Positions 26,831-38,021 of a DNA stretch of 64,000 nucleotides are shown in pieces. Location: the NCBI GenBank assembly GCA_949710005.1, contig OX453287.1:9807016-9871015 (forward strand). The letters run 5' to 3'. Position 1 is the first letter of the stretch. Each line of letters starts with the position of its first letter. A program made the position numbers and the translations under genes. Below the pieces are notes generated by a model, which was not told where the DNA came from, did no database searches, and saw nothing but the letters and a program-made list of their open reading frames with translations. Origin of the DNA: Ricordea florida. Lineage: Eukaryota > Cnidaria > Anthozoa > Corallimorpharia > Ricordeidae.

Positions 26831-29800
26831 TCAATATCCGTACGGTAGTGTATCATAATCTTGTTTGATCACACGCTTGTTATAAACCAGTTTATATTTC
26901 TTGTCTTGGGATTGCGTCACCAATTGTTTGCTCTTTGTATCACGTACAATCTTATGAGGGTTATGAACAGTGACAGGTTCACAGTCATTGGCTCGTACCA
27001 TGTCCACCATGGTATGAAAGTTCACTTTCTCTGTCGTCCGGACATTCAACGTAAATCCCCGTACTTTACATACAATTTTTCCCTTGTATGTCTTGTAGGC
27101 ATAATTCTTGGGACCTGCCGAAGCAAAGGTGATGATATGATCATCACTGTCCAACTCGTTGGTGAGTTCCCCCAAATAATCACCCAATGAGGGTTCCCAC
27201 GTGACTGTCCTTCTTCCGATATGTAAACAAGGCTGTTTGTATCGTAATAACACACTCTTTCATCCAGTTTCTCCATAACACGGTACAATTTAATTCTCGC
27301 TTGAGCTGTGCTGAAGGCAGCCAAAACAACATTCGTTCTGTCCGGAAGCTTCTACAAAGTCATTCTCTTGGATATAACACACTTCCACCATGTCATCAGA
27401 GACAAGATGGACATCTTTTATGTTGACACTGGCACTGGTAAACAGTTCATTCACCACTTCCAACTTGGGTCTGTTTGGTCGCTGTCCCAATTTCCCCCAC
27501 ATATTGTTCAATATTTGTTTCTACACACTTCTGGCTCCTGAGTTATATTGGATGTTTTCGTTCTCCAAAAGACTCCCTTCATGTTGATGGTATTCTTGAA
27601 TGTACCTGGCTTTGTCTTGATCGCTCTCACACCAAGAAGGCCAACCCGATGCTTCCTGTTTCTTCTTCAAAAACATATCGATATAGTCTTTAAACAAAGT
27701 GTGACTTTTTTTATCAAAATGCCATACTTCATGTAATTTCACAACCCGGTATCCCATCTCACGTGCCATCCAGTTCTAGACTCACCCATGTTCCAGTCAA
27801 GGTTCTTTCTTCATCCGAGTGTTCACAGGGGGTTTGTTGTAATGTTTCAGCGCAGGTTCGACACAATGCAAACATGAGTTTGTTGTTGCACTTGAATGGT
27901 AATACGGGATGATATAAAACGCGGGGGGCAAGCACATCACATTTGATGGCACCAAAGTAATCTCCAACCTGGGCAGGATTTAAATTGTCCGTAAATATTC
28001 TGGGATGTCCCACAGGATACACTCCGTTCTTATTGATATCTGGGTATAGAATTGTAAAATCCACATACTTGATCTTCTTTCCTTCCACCAGCAATTTCGT
28101 GGCATTGGTACGTCCCCCATAGAAAGCATCCCGTGGATTCAGAGGTGCAACAAATTGTAATGCATCCACAAATGCTTTCACTCGCTTATCCCTTTCTAGG
28201 AGCTCTCGCCGCTGACATTCCCACATCTCCACCACGTCAATCCCTTCTTTCTTTAAATAGTTGGTTCTTTCCAGTGTATGTTGATACAACTCATGCATGA
28301 AGCATTGACTTATGGGGTTAATGGTAGAACCGGGAAAACATTTGATACAGCCATGATAAAAACAACCGTGAAACTCATAGGCTGTATTGGTAGCTTCACA
28401 ATATCCATCCAACAAATAGGGTCCCACACGTTTTTCTCCTTCATTTCTACCATGGCGAATGAATACATTGTCCTTGTGTGCTACATGAGCAAGCCACTGA
28501 TAGGCGCAGTGCGATTGATTGGCTTTCTTTCTGTAACCAAGATGGGGGATAATAGCGATGGTTTTCTCCTTCAAGAACATGAAGAACATTAAATTGCATA
28601 AAGATGCAATGGTCATACTTTCTTTGAAAGGGTGAATATGACATAACCCTTTCACCGTTTCTATGAATTGACAGCAACATCGCCGCAAAATGTCCACATC
28701 AGATCGACAATAGCTCACAAGTTCCTCTTGCATGCGAAACACCACATTCTTTGTATGTTGTTCTTTGTGCCAAGCAAGGAAAGCATTACGAACATCTGGT
28801 TTCATACCTTCAGGATCATAGTATTCAAGGGCAGGTATGGGTCCCGCATAGTTCTGGTTTTCTTCTGTATTGAAAAAATGTGGAAAATATCCTTTCTTCA
28901 ATTCCTGCATGCCAAATGTTTTGGGTAACTTTGCAAGAGCCATAGGGAAAAAATTTAAACTGTCAATAAAACGCACTCCCACATCTGGAACTCGCATCTC
29001 CATGATTTTAGCTCCATTCATGATAAGGGTTGGATTCACGTTGTTCTTGTATAAATAATCCAAAATAAAATAGGAATCATAACCCTTAAAGTTATGGGCT
29101 ATGCAGGTTGATCCTGGCATCTTGTCAAATAACCAGGAGCAAAATGCCTCGCACGTTTTAAACATCCACTCCCTCCCGTGTTGATCTTGTACCACCACAA
29201 GATTAGGTACATGGATTCCAGTGTTTTGGGTACATTCAGAATCAAAAAATAAACAAGTGTCGTCTTGTTCCTCATCATCCTCTCTCTTTCTTTTCTTGCC
29301 CTGTTTGGGTACTTGCATAAAACACTGATGATTTTTGTCGACAAACTTGTCACATATACGGCACATCACTTCTCCACATTTGTGTTCATTGACATTGCGT
29401 CGAGTCCGGTCCAGCATTTTACCGCAATCTTTACACTTGAGATACTGTTTGCAAACAGAGATTCCACCCTGAGGACCCATTCGACGATGATTCTCAAAAC
29501 ATCCAGGTCCCTGAAATGATCTTCGGCAATAAGAGCAATAGATCCATGAGGATATATCACCACGACATCCTTCTTGAAAACAAGATAAACACTTCTTCTT
29601 ACATCGATGATGTCTTCCATCTTCTGTGTTATAACCCTTTTCACATTCCAAACAATAATAAATACGTCCCATGAATCCAGGCATGGAGGTGATGAAATCA
29701 TAATGACCATGATGTAAATATAAATAAATCACTTTCTCCTGGGTGGGCCCTTTATAAATAATCCCATTAAAATGTTCTGCTCTGACAATCACCAGTTGAT

Positions 29801-30720
29801 AGTGGGGTAATACGGCTTGAAACTTCTTCGCCTCTTCAATGCCACATGGTTGTAGGGGGACTCCTGCTTTATGATGTAATTCCAGTGCTCTTCTTCTTTG
29901 TATGGATTTACCATGTATTATGGAATCATACTTTGGATCGTTCTCTAGTTTGGCCATGCCTACTATTATGGCTCTGGCCATACATAATTCATCCGGGTTC
30001 CTTATTCGAATAAAACATTGTTTGTCACTCAAACGCTTGCTCATATTGATGACTTTATTTCTTCCACTCCCCGCGGGAAGAGAAACGTGAACTAAATTCA
30101 CATCAAATCTTTGATTCACATACAAATCCTCATGGGACTGTAACACTCGTTCCACTTCAAACATAATTCTTTGAGATGTGAGGTCTTCTACAGGCATGAA
30201 TGGTAGACTGATGGGTGAAGATAGTTCGCGAGTTTGCATGACAAAACGAATCTGATCTCGCTCATTCATTCCACGAGTCATATCTGCAATGGCCCTTTCC
30301 AACACATGGTTCAAATTGGACGCTCCTTCTTAAATAGTCTTGGCTTGGGGAATATCAATGGTCAAATGATAATCAATACCCGAGGTTTTGAATCTGGGAA
30401 TGTGGCGTCGATTCTGTTCTTTCAGATCATAACTGGGTTGTTCTGGGTTGTTCTGGCTGTCTTCTCCCACGACGTCCCACCATTTGCTCACTGCAACATT
30501 GAATAGTAAGAATATAAGTTCAAAAATCGAACATGTTGACATCAAAAGCAACAGATTGAACAATTTGGTAAAACATATCAACTTGCCCATCTTCCTGTTG
30601 CTGTTGTTGTTGTTGTTCAATGGCGGATGCCGCCTGTAATAATTCCTCATCACTATTCATTGGTTCTGATAACTCATCATCACCTTCGTGTTCCGTTTCA
30701 TTCACTGCCGGTGTAATCAT
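26831..30720 (-). pseudogene. Polinton protein-primed family B DNA polymerase (element B), decayed
   Basis: Runs from an acidic, glutamine-rich N-terminus (30720; seven consecutive Gln) to TLPYGY at 26831. The largest open part is 30314-27759 (851 codons), with two CxxC-rich zinc clusters (YYCLECEKGY, MCRICDKFVD), exonuclease I LFFDSECTQ, exonuclease II IAHNFKGYDSYFI, exonuclease III YCRSDVDILRR and polymerase A VDFTILYPDINK. Motif C reads YYDTNS in place of the usual DTDS. Breaks: an in-frame TAA at 30330-30332, frame changes upstream of it, and at least three more between 27770 and 27240. It is clearly inactive. Confidence 0.9.
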
Positions 30721-31074
30721 CTATCCGCCGATCATCAAACCCAACAAAATGCTTTGTTTATCAGGCCGAGAAAATTGACGGTGGACCCATTTCCGATCAA
30801 AACAAGTTATTTGATCGGGGGTGTAACCCAGCATCGTGCAAGACTGCACCCAAGGGCGAAGTATATGAGATGGTTTGACACATGTCAACGCTTTTTCCAT
30901 AAACCTTAAAATCTTTGCTTCATCATCCGCTTCACAACTATGATCTTTTTCGTATGGAGTTCTATGAGAACATTCATAACAGGCCTCATTCGCCAAAGAC
31001 TTGACTCTGTTCCAAAGGCATTCACAATTCAAAACAGCTGAAATAAAAAAAAGACTGGACAAGAAATATGGCAA
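30721..31074 (-). CDS. Small Cys/His protein at the end of element B, 117 aa
   Basis: Ends exactly where the polymerase ORF begins. It has a zinc-knuckle-like pattern, ACYECSHRTPYEKDHSCEADD, then a helical part and WVQSCTMLGYTPDQITCFDR. Polintons of cnidarians often carry a small protein with a C-x2-C...H-x-C motif near the polymerase; I assign it there by pattern and position. The start codon is uncertain. Confidence 0.5.
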   Translation of the reverse strand: MPYFLSSLFFISAVLNCECLWNRVKSLANEACYECSHRTPYEKDHSCEADDEAKILRFMEKALTCVKPSHILRPWVQSCTMLGYTPDQITCFDRKWVHRQFSRPDKQSILLGLMIGG

Positions 31075-31233
31075 AGGATCCTATGCAAGCAGAATGGACA
31101 AACCCTGGGCAAAGCCAGCGGTCTCTTTTGTAAATTGGCTCAGTAGAAAAATACACTAATAAAAACAACATGAAATGTACCATTGTTTTACTTACACTCT
31201 CGTTCCAAATATGGTGGGGGGTTTCTAAGCCCA

Positions 31234-31520
31234 AACCCAGTCCACCCCCCCGGTCAGAACCCAGTCCACCCCCCGGTCAGAACATGCTCCAACCCAGTCC
31301 ACCCCGGTCAGAACCCAGTCCACCCCCGGTCAGAACACGCTCCAACCCAGTTCACCCCGACCAAATATTTCAACAGCCAATCAGAAGCCTCCTCAGGTCG
31401 CAGAGTGACTTTTTCAATTTGCATACTCGTCAAACCGGTTTTTCAATTAGCATAACCGGTTTGACCAGTATGCTATTTTTTCAACAGCCAATCAGAAGCC
31501 TCCTCAGGTCGCAGAGTGAC
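31234..31520. repeat. Tandem and dispersed repeats at the right end of element B
   Basis: Units of aacccagtccacccc-cggtcag repeat about four times at 31234-31358. A 42-bp direct repeat (starting tttcaacagccaatcagaag) occurs at 31368-31409 and 31479-31520. Between them is a palindrome, tcaaaccggtt...aaccggtttga (31430-31464). They could be part of the Polinton terminal repeat or of a separate small element; the other terminus is not in the window. Confidence 0.6.
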
Positions 31521-33105
31521 CCCCTTACTACTAATAAGGTTTAATTTTTCGGTTTTGGACAATTCTCGTTTGATTCATCCTTTAAGAGGGTCAGGGTTTA
31601 AGACCCTTCACGGTACACACCTATCCAAAATCAGTTACGGGAGTACCCCCATTCCGCCCGAAAGTATATACAGTTCATATGACCTTAGTACAGTATTGGT
31701 GCAATTTTTTTTAAGCATACACAGTAAAAACCCGCTTCTAGGAAAATAAGTTTTCCCAAGCAAGGTTACGAAGGTTATTATAAAGATTGTGCTTAACTGA
31801 AATTTGGCCCCTCTGACGAGTTCATTAAGGTTACTTCCCACCTTCAGAGGCCAAAAAAATCGTTTTTTCTTTTATTTGACAAAATTTAAGGTAGTCATTT
31901 TATGTAGGGTTTAAAAAAATAGAAATGTTAAAAATCTCAAAAAGCGCCCGAGTTATTTGGAAAAAAAACGTATTTTCAAATAAAGTTAATAAACTTGGAA
32001 GGTGTCATAATCTTGTCAAAGGGCGAGACCCCTGTGGCAGTTTTCGCGGCAAACGCTTATCGCTCGTATTTCATGCTATTTGCATATTTTTTATTTACAT
32101 CACCTACTTGACAAATCCCAAGTCCGTGGGTAAAGAAAACGAAAAAAACCGGCCCAAAGAGAAAAGAAAAAAAACCTTGCCGAGAGCGACAACGCCTCTT
32201 GGTTTGGGCAAATGCCTTCGAAAATCTCGGCATCTGCTGAAGATCCTGAGCGTTCGAATATCCTTGGAGCAAGTAGCTTAAAAATCAAAGTCAACGCCAG
32301 TGCAGGTTGCGAACAAGATTCTTCGTCGGAATCTAGCGAAAGCAATGAAGAAAAAGAAGAATGCGACACTAACGGCCCCAAACACTGGAGCATTGTCGAT
32401 AGAGATGAGCTCAATCAACAGCTTGCTGGTCGAGTCAATTGCAGCTTTTGTCTCTTCGTACTCCGTTCCACGCTAGCATCCAGGTTTCGTTCAAAGAAGT
32501 CGCCGTAAAACCTAAATTTGTCATACATAAGGTTAAAACGAGGTTTCCTTTGATGCATACGCATTTGTTCGCCTTGATACAAAAACATAACCAATCACCT
32601 CGATGCGTAAATTTTCAAATCATGAAATCATGAAACCTATCCAAGGTAACTCATTTCAGCAGTAAGGGTATTTCCTAGGCTGTCCATCGATTCGTTAACG
32701 TGTTGTTTTTCAATGGCACGTTTTCCGACTTTAAGTGGCAGTCCCGCTAAAAGCGGTCCACTCGACTTCGGGACCAAAAATAGTTTCCCTTCATTTTTTG
32801 CCAGTGAAAAGGGTTTTGCTTATACATATAAGAAAACAATTAATTATTTTCCAATTCCTTATTTTCCCTTCGAGTAGTAAGATAGAGGCCCTTATCCCGG
32901 GCTTTTTTTCAAAAACCCCGGTCTGCGGGACTCCAACTATTCCCAAATTTGAAATACTATTTCTAAATTTCTTATTCCCGGGATTTTTTAAAATTTTAAA
33001 AAAGTTCAAAATCGAATAAAAATAAATTTAAGATTTAAATTTTTCGTTTTCAGAAACTGAAATTTAAATTTCATTATACCTTGTATTTTTAGGATTTCAA
33101 ATAAC
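31521..33105. other. Intergenic region without a supported gene
   Basis: AT-rich and low in coding signal. One plus-strand frame at 32212-32508 contains a serine/glutamate-rich stretch and HWSIVDRDELNQQLAGRVNC, followed by a CxxC-like FC pair. This is vaguely reminiscent of the N-terminal part of Mutator-like transposases, but it is too short and I do not call it. The missing terminal repeat of element A' would be expected just before 33106. Confidence 0.5.
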
Positions 33106-33522
33106 ATGGAGAATTTACCAGTGAAAAAATCAGACAAATGTCCACACGGCAGAAAAGAATATTAGTGCAAAGAATGCGGGGGCAGAGGTATATGTCATCA
33201 CGGTAAACAGAAATCATTTTGTAAAGATTGTGGGGGCTCGCAAATATGCCCTCATAATAGACGTAGATCATCTTGTAAAGAATGTTTTGGTGTTAGTATT
33301 TGTAAACATAGTAGATATAAATATTACTGCAAAGAATGCGGGGGTAAAGGTATATGTCATCACGGTAAACAGAAATCATTTTGTAAAGATTGTGGAGGTT
33401 CACAAATATGTCATCATGTTACACATTAAACGTTTTGCAAAGGTTGTCGAGGTAAAGGTATATGTATTCATAATAAAACTAAATACAGTTGTAAAGAATG
33501 TGCTGAAAATAGTAAAGAATAA
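33106..33522 (+). pseudogene. Cys/His 18-residue repeat protein, two in-frame stops
   Basis: 139 codons from the ATG at 33106 (MENLPVKKSDKCPHG). Seven units of the CKxC-x5-C-x-H pattern with a strict 18-residue period, for example CKECGGKGICHHGKQK and CKDCGGSQICPHNRRR. Stops at codon 20 (TAG, 33163) and codon 108 (TAA, 33427) interrupt an otherwise continuous frame. Two 83-bp blocks (about 33168 and 33330) are near-identical, showing recent internal duplication. Same terminal position and opposite orientation to neighbours as in element A, but the SAP-like N-terminus is absent. Confidence 0.75.
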
Positions 33523-33577
33523 TACAGTATATATATGTTTGTAACGCGAGTCACGTTACAAAAATTTCATCTAGTGA

Positions 33578-35139
33578 TTACCGAAATAGAGCCCATGCTA
33601 ATCCGCCAACAGCAATTGTCAATGCTACCAGATTATTTTCATGTTGGTTGGTAATAACTGTGGGAGGATTTCTAATTTTGGGTTTAACATCCATCTTTGG
33701 TGGTGATGCTTGTAAAGCTTCAGTTTTGACAGAGACGTGTGGTAACTTAACTTTTGAAGAACCCAAGTTATGTGTTATCCCCACAGTTTTCATCTCCAGA
33801 TTCACATTTGAATTAACACCAAATTTCATATCATCAGTGGCTTTCATCAGATTATTATTGTACCCAACTACACTCTCTGTATTTATAATCATATTACTCG
33901 GCATTAACCAAACTCCAGGTGCTCCATCGCCATATCAAGCCTTAACTTTGCTTCTTGGATAGCGAGCTGATATCTCTGAACTGAGCTTGTTATATCATTC
34001 TCCATCATGCTACTTTCAAACAAAGATAAGAACTCTTGCTGAGTCTCGATCGCTCCACCACCAGTTCCCACGATGGAATTTCTAGTGTTAACTTGTGAAC
34101 CTAATACACAATAAACGAAAGCCTCTACAGATCGATTCAATCTACCCTATCCAGCTTTGGTCAAACCCTTACTACTCGTGGGTATGACCCAAGCATACTT
34201 GTATCCAGCGAAATCATCATTTCGAATGAATGAGATAAGGTCACCCTTGTTCTTCTTACCACCATCATCAGAGAATTTTCCCCCTGCGCCCGGCCAGTGA
34301 TTTGCATCTTCATCGTAATTCCTGATAACATGAACATTTTGAAACCCCCCAACTCGGCCGTGATAGCCAGCACCATAGTCTAAAAAGATATCACCAAGAC
34401 CATGGTTTCTCCCACCTTTCCATCTGAAATCAGAATTGTTGGTTATACCAAATTCCCTACATAATCTTTGATAGCTAACCTTACTATATGGATTGTTTGA
34501 TATATTAAATGGTTGTTCATCTGGTAGAGGCACACTCAGTTCGTACAATATTCTCTTTATGGTGAAATATATGTGAAATTCAATGAAGCTACTCACAACT
34601 TTAGGGTAATTCAGACTCTCAAAGGGACTAACTCCACATCCAGAGGTTGCACACCACACTGCAAAGTTCAATTGCTGCGGCCAATAATTCATATCTGGGG
34701 CGCCCAACCACTTTCGACTTTGACTTCCAAACTTGAAAGTAACTACTTGGGATGTAAATATAAATACGTTCCGCATTTTAGCAGTAAACTTTTTGGTATT
34801 TGATACATAGATATCCAAAGAAGTCAGTAACGTTGTAACATCAGTGGTAAAATCATCAAAATCAACTGCTGGTATTGGATACTTTTGATCAGTCAAATTT
34901 AGACTATCTGGAAAGGAGCTTACTTTCTTATCTTTCAAACCTAAATCAGTCCACAATTCTTCCTTCAAACCCTGTGGAAGATCTTCCGTCCATGTCTTTC
35001 CAGTAGGGTCATCATAGGACATAATTGTAGAGCCGTTCCTTTTCCATTTCATGTATCCACCATAAATATCAGTTACATATGAAAATTTACGGATATCAGT
35101 TTTTAGATATCTATTCCCGAAATCCTCAAGTAATCCCAT
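33578..35139 (-). pseudogene. Large virion-type protein with C-terminal anchor (homolog of 14705-16306)
   Basis: Conserves YWPQQLNFAVWCATSGCGVS, FHIYFTIKRILYELSVPLPD and the terminal hydrophobic helix (NLVALTIAVGGLAWALFR). It is broken by an in-frame TAG after KGLTKAG (about 34144) and by a frameshift near 33905-33930 (before MPSNMIINTE). Otherwise colinear with the element A protein, lacking part of the glycine-rich loop. Confidence 0.8.
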
Positions 35140-35214
35140 CTTCTATCCAGAATTTAGATAGAAGAACTGTTAAGTTTAACTTAATAATTTACCTTCTCAT
35201 ATGTTATGGTTATG

Positions 35215-35815
35215 ATCCTCCTTCTAATTCCTTGAGAATTTCTTCTCGGACCTTCTTTTTTTTCAGAACCACTGAATCGTACCTTTTTAGTGGATTTTTT
35301 TGAGCCTTTAGTCATAATTCAGCCTTTAGAGTTTCAAATTTTTACACTTCTTCAATTATCAGAGAGAATTCTTCATCGGATATCTTATTATCACGAAGGG
35401 CTTTGGAGACTAGGTCCTCTGTTGTATTTATTTTCGATTTGGCTAGGGTAACGGTATTTTGATGCTTGACCGCTTTCCCTGATAAACTTTTGGATATCTG
35501 TTCACATGCTATGGATGTACAGACTAGGATCCCACTTGCTACTCCCTAGGGTATAGCAGCTACAATTCCTATCCCACTCAGAGAGCTACCTAAGCCGCCC
35601 GCTGCTAAAAGACAAGATAAAATACCACAGACAGAACTTGCATTTATGAGCATTCCTTTTGATCGATTGTATTTTTTCAGAACCTTCTCATAATGATTCA
35701 ATTCGTTTTTTAGTGTATTCAAGGCGTCACAGCATTTCTGTAGTCTGAAAGTTGCACCATCAGGAGGAGGTGTGGTTGGATTTAATTCAGGATAAATTTT
35801 CGAATACGCATCCAT
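35215..35815 (-). pseudogene. Membrane protein with coiled flanks (homolog of 13964-14581), broken
   Basis: Starts MDAYSKIYPELNP at 35815, keeps the charged helix (NELNHYEKVLKKYNRSKG) and the first hydrophobic segment (GILSCLLAAGGLGSSLSGIG), then meets a stop at 35546. The same frame continues afterwards (SKALRDNKISDEEFSLIIEE) with further stops, to about 35215. A promoter-type motif (attttaaaagaac) lies about 32 nt upstream. Confidence 0.7.
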
Positions 35816-35848
35816 ATTTAGTTACAAGTTTTACGTTCTTTTAAAATA

Positions 35849-36482
35849 TTATCTGAATCTTAAACTAACAGTGATGGAAGACCCTTTCAAATCCAATTTT
35901 TTTCCCATCACCATCCAAGATGCTTAGAGTAAAATAATTTATAGGGGCTTTCAATTTCTGAGTCGGTAAAGCTGCATAATTCTGCGATGGTATGTTGGCA
36001 AGTAGATATGAAGGAGAAATTTTTACCGAGTCCACAAATCCACCAGTATTAATATAGGATGATTGATTATCCACAAGACTGCAGGTAAGTTTCAGAGGCT
36101 CTTTAATCTGGACATTTATAGGGTATAATTTACCAGGTAATATAACTTCAGGCACCCCAAGCCCAAACTGTAGTCCTCTCGAAAGTTTAATGTTATAGCT
36201 CTTATTGGAATATAGATAATCAACAGTATCAGTCTCAATTATTGAGAGCTTGGCATTATCTGTATCATTGAGAAGTATCGCATGAATACTGCGCAATGAA
36301 TAGGTACCAGGTTCGATTATTATAAATGGACGATTATCTTCCTTTAGTAAGCCTTGACGATCTTTGAAATTCACTAATCCTTTGGGTATCTTACATTCCA
36401 GAAGCTGTATCTCCCGAACCTTATCCAATGGTGGGTCTAAATACACCCTAGTTTCAGACTCGTACATTGTAACGCTCAACAT
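35849..36482 (-). pseudogene. Beta-rich virion-type protein (homolog of 16356-16991), late frameshift
   Basis: Nearly full length (MLSVTMYESETRVYLDPPL, GLQFGLGVPEVILPGKLYPI). A run of A near 35890 shifts the frame, replacing the last dozen residues; the family ending SLRFR is readable in the next frame to 35849. Motif aatttaaagaa lies 31 nt upstream of the ATG. In element A the corresponding gene lies between the large virion-type gene and the Cys/His gene; here it lies upstream of the coiled membrane protein. Confidence 0.75.
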
Positions 36483-36489
36483 TTTTGGA

Positions 36490-36669
36490 TTATCTTTTGG
36501 ACTTCTTTAAATTTTTATAGTCGGCCTCTGAAAGGAATTGAGCCTTTGTTATTCCACAGATAGAACATCTGCATTTCACCATATACCGCCCATTGGAAGT
36601 TTTGGTATATCTTTCACTACCAGCCACGCATTCAGTCTCCTTTCTCTCTTTGACACAATAACTTTGCAT
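36490..36669 (-). CDS. Small zinc-binding protein, DUF5679-like, 59 aa
   Basis: Begins MQSYCVKERKETEC and contains NGRYMVKCRCSICGITKAQF. This matches the pattern YCVKC..KT...NGR.M.KG.C..CG.KK of short viral proteins (DUF5679 type) found in large DNA viruses and related elements. One Cys of the first pair is replaced by Glu (YCVKE). The motif ttctttaagtg lies 32 nt upstream (36691-36701). It is too short for most ORF cut-offs. I found no counterpart in element A. Confidence 0.6.
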   Translation of the reverse strand: MQSYCVKERKETECVAGSERYTKTSNGRYMVKCRCSICGITKAQFLSEADYKNLKKSKR

Positions 36670-36690
36670 TTTTTTTATGATTAACGATTC

Positions 36691-36701
36691 TTCTTTAAGT
36701 G
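36691..36701 (-). promoter_or_regulatory. Upstream motif cacttaaagaa (minus strand)
   Basis: 32 nt upstream of the minus-strand ATG at 36669. Confidence 0.45.
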
Positions 36702-36710
36702 ATTAAAGCA

Positions 36711-36733
36711 TCCTAATAAGGTTTTTATTAGGA
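36711..36733. terminator. Perfect hairpin tcctaataa / ttattagga
   Basis: 9-bp perfect stem with a 5-nt loop, between the stop of the minus-strand gene at 36760 and the start of the next minus-strand gene at 36669. Related palindromes (cctaat...attagg) lie at 39094-39116 and 40272-40296, each between genes of element A'. Confidence 0.5.
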
Positions 36734-36759
36734 TTTTTTTAATTAAACAACCTAACATT

Positions 36760-37032
36760 CTAAAGCATTATATTTATAATAGCTTTGCAAGTATCTAGTT
36801 GAACTTTAGGATTGTTATAATAATACCTCATGAGACCTTCAAAATCTATACCACTTGGTATTCCATTAAGAAACTCAAAATAGTCTTTGTTTCTTTCATC
36901 CTTGAGGAATTTTACAAATAAAGAATCTAGATGTTCTGTTAATTCTTTATTACCTTCAATATCAGCATTTAGTAATTTCATTATTTCAACAAAATTATCT
37001 TCTCTAATTACGTCTTTTAACTTGTTCTCCAT
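36760..37032 (-). CDS. Small hypothetical protein, 90 aa
   Basis: Start at MENKLKDVIRED (37032), supported by the motif cagcttaaaga (37057-37067) 35 nt upstream. All-helical, acidic protein (LNADIEGNKELTEHLDSLFV, KFLKDERNKDYFEFLNGIPS). No homolog in element A and no recognised domain. Intact frame. Confidence 0.5.
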   Translation of the reverse strand: MENKLKDVIREDNFVEIMKLLNADIEGNKELTEHLDSLFVKFLKDERNKDYFEFLNGIPSGIDFEGLMRYYYNNPKVQLDTCKAIINIML

Positions 37033-37049
37033 CTTATATATTATACTAT

Positions 37050-37980
37050 TCACTTTTCTTTAAGCTGTTCTATGAAATACAAAACAACAGCTACTATTAG
37101 TAACCAAGCATTTTTACCAAGAAAAGAAATGACCTCTCCAGCAGTCTTGAAAAGGAAGCTCACGATTACTCCCACCATACCAGGTAACATTTCACCGAGT
37201 TTTTTACCAATATTTTTCAGCCCATCCCCCACACCTTTACCCAATTTCGACAGGCCTTTGGAAAGATTAGAAACGATAACGCCAATGACTACACTAACAG
37301 CACTTACCACTGCAAATACTGTGAACCCATACTTTTTGAAGATGGCTTTTACTCTATCTCGCAATGACATTCGTTCTTGTATTTGCTCATTCTCTTCTTC
37401 CATATTCCCTATTTCTCTCTCCTGTTCATCTATCTTTCTTTGAAGCTCCTCTATTTGACTGGCCTCTTCCGGGGTTTTTAGTGGTTTATCTCGATGGGAT
37501 CTTAGAGTTTCCTTTAGTTTACTAACGAACCCTTTTCGCTTCGTTATCTCTACATCATTAGCTTCCACAATTTCTTCTGCGCTGGGCCCGAGACTATCTC
37601 TTATGGTTTTCGGTAATTTATCATTCACTTCACCATTACTTTTGAATAAGAAATGTTTTTTTGGAATTACCTCTAAGCATTTTTAAAAACACTCTACCAT
37701 ATTCATCTGTACTGGCTGTAAATTTAGAAGTATCAACGTTAGGGAATTTGCGTTTAATCTCATCCCAAGCGTAATCTTGATCACCCTCCCTTCGTATCAA
37801 TGGTCTGGTTTCATCATTGTCAATGAATGATGTTTCTTTTTCCATATCAGGTTCAACACGAGTAGTAGATGTTGTTGTGGTTATTGGGCTAGGATAAATC
37901 GTATCATCTCCCGCATTACCACCACCACTGGCACCTGCTTCATTTAATTTGGTTGGATCAAGCTCAGGATCAACTTCCAT
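37050..37980 (-). pseudogene. Coiled-coil membrane protein (homolog of 12708-13925), frameshifted
   Basis: Two frames: 37980-37636 (MEVDPELDPTKLNEAG to the DEIKRKFPNV block) and 37628-37050 (LPKTIRDSLG, coiled coil, then FAVVSAVSVVIGVIVSNLSK and LPGMVGVIVSFLFKTAGEVI). The membrane domain is almost identical to that of element A, while the N-terminal half is diverged and the coiled coil shorter. The break near 37630 separates them. Confidence 0.75.
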
Positions 37981-38021
37981 ATTTTATATTCCTTATTAAG
38001 GAAATTTCTAAGTTGGTTTTA

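Larger units (their letters stand above)
19662..31100 (-). mobile_element. Element B: decayed chromodomain-type Polinton, main segment
   Basis: Minus-strand gene order from high to low coordinate: Cys-rich small protein, DNA polymerase, small ORF, integrase with chromodomain, four tandem beta-rich proteins, arginine-rich core-type protein, capsid N-terminus. The capsid continues at 906 down to 1 after insertion X. Protease and ATPase, usual in Polintons, would lie left of the window. The polymerase, integrase, capsid and one virion gene carry frameshifts or stops, so the copy is inactive. The right terminus is not resolved; low-complexity repeats begin at about 31230. Confidence 0.8.

Noticed and set aside
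32212-32508. Possible Mutator-like transposase N-terminus
   Set aside because: Only one short block is suggestive, and no catalytic or zinc-finger region follows.
33106-33522. CRISPR-like array from regularly spaced 54-bp repeats
   Set aside because: The period is 18 codons of a Cys/His repeat protein and the units are coding; there is no repeat-spacer structure.
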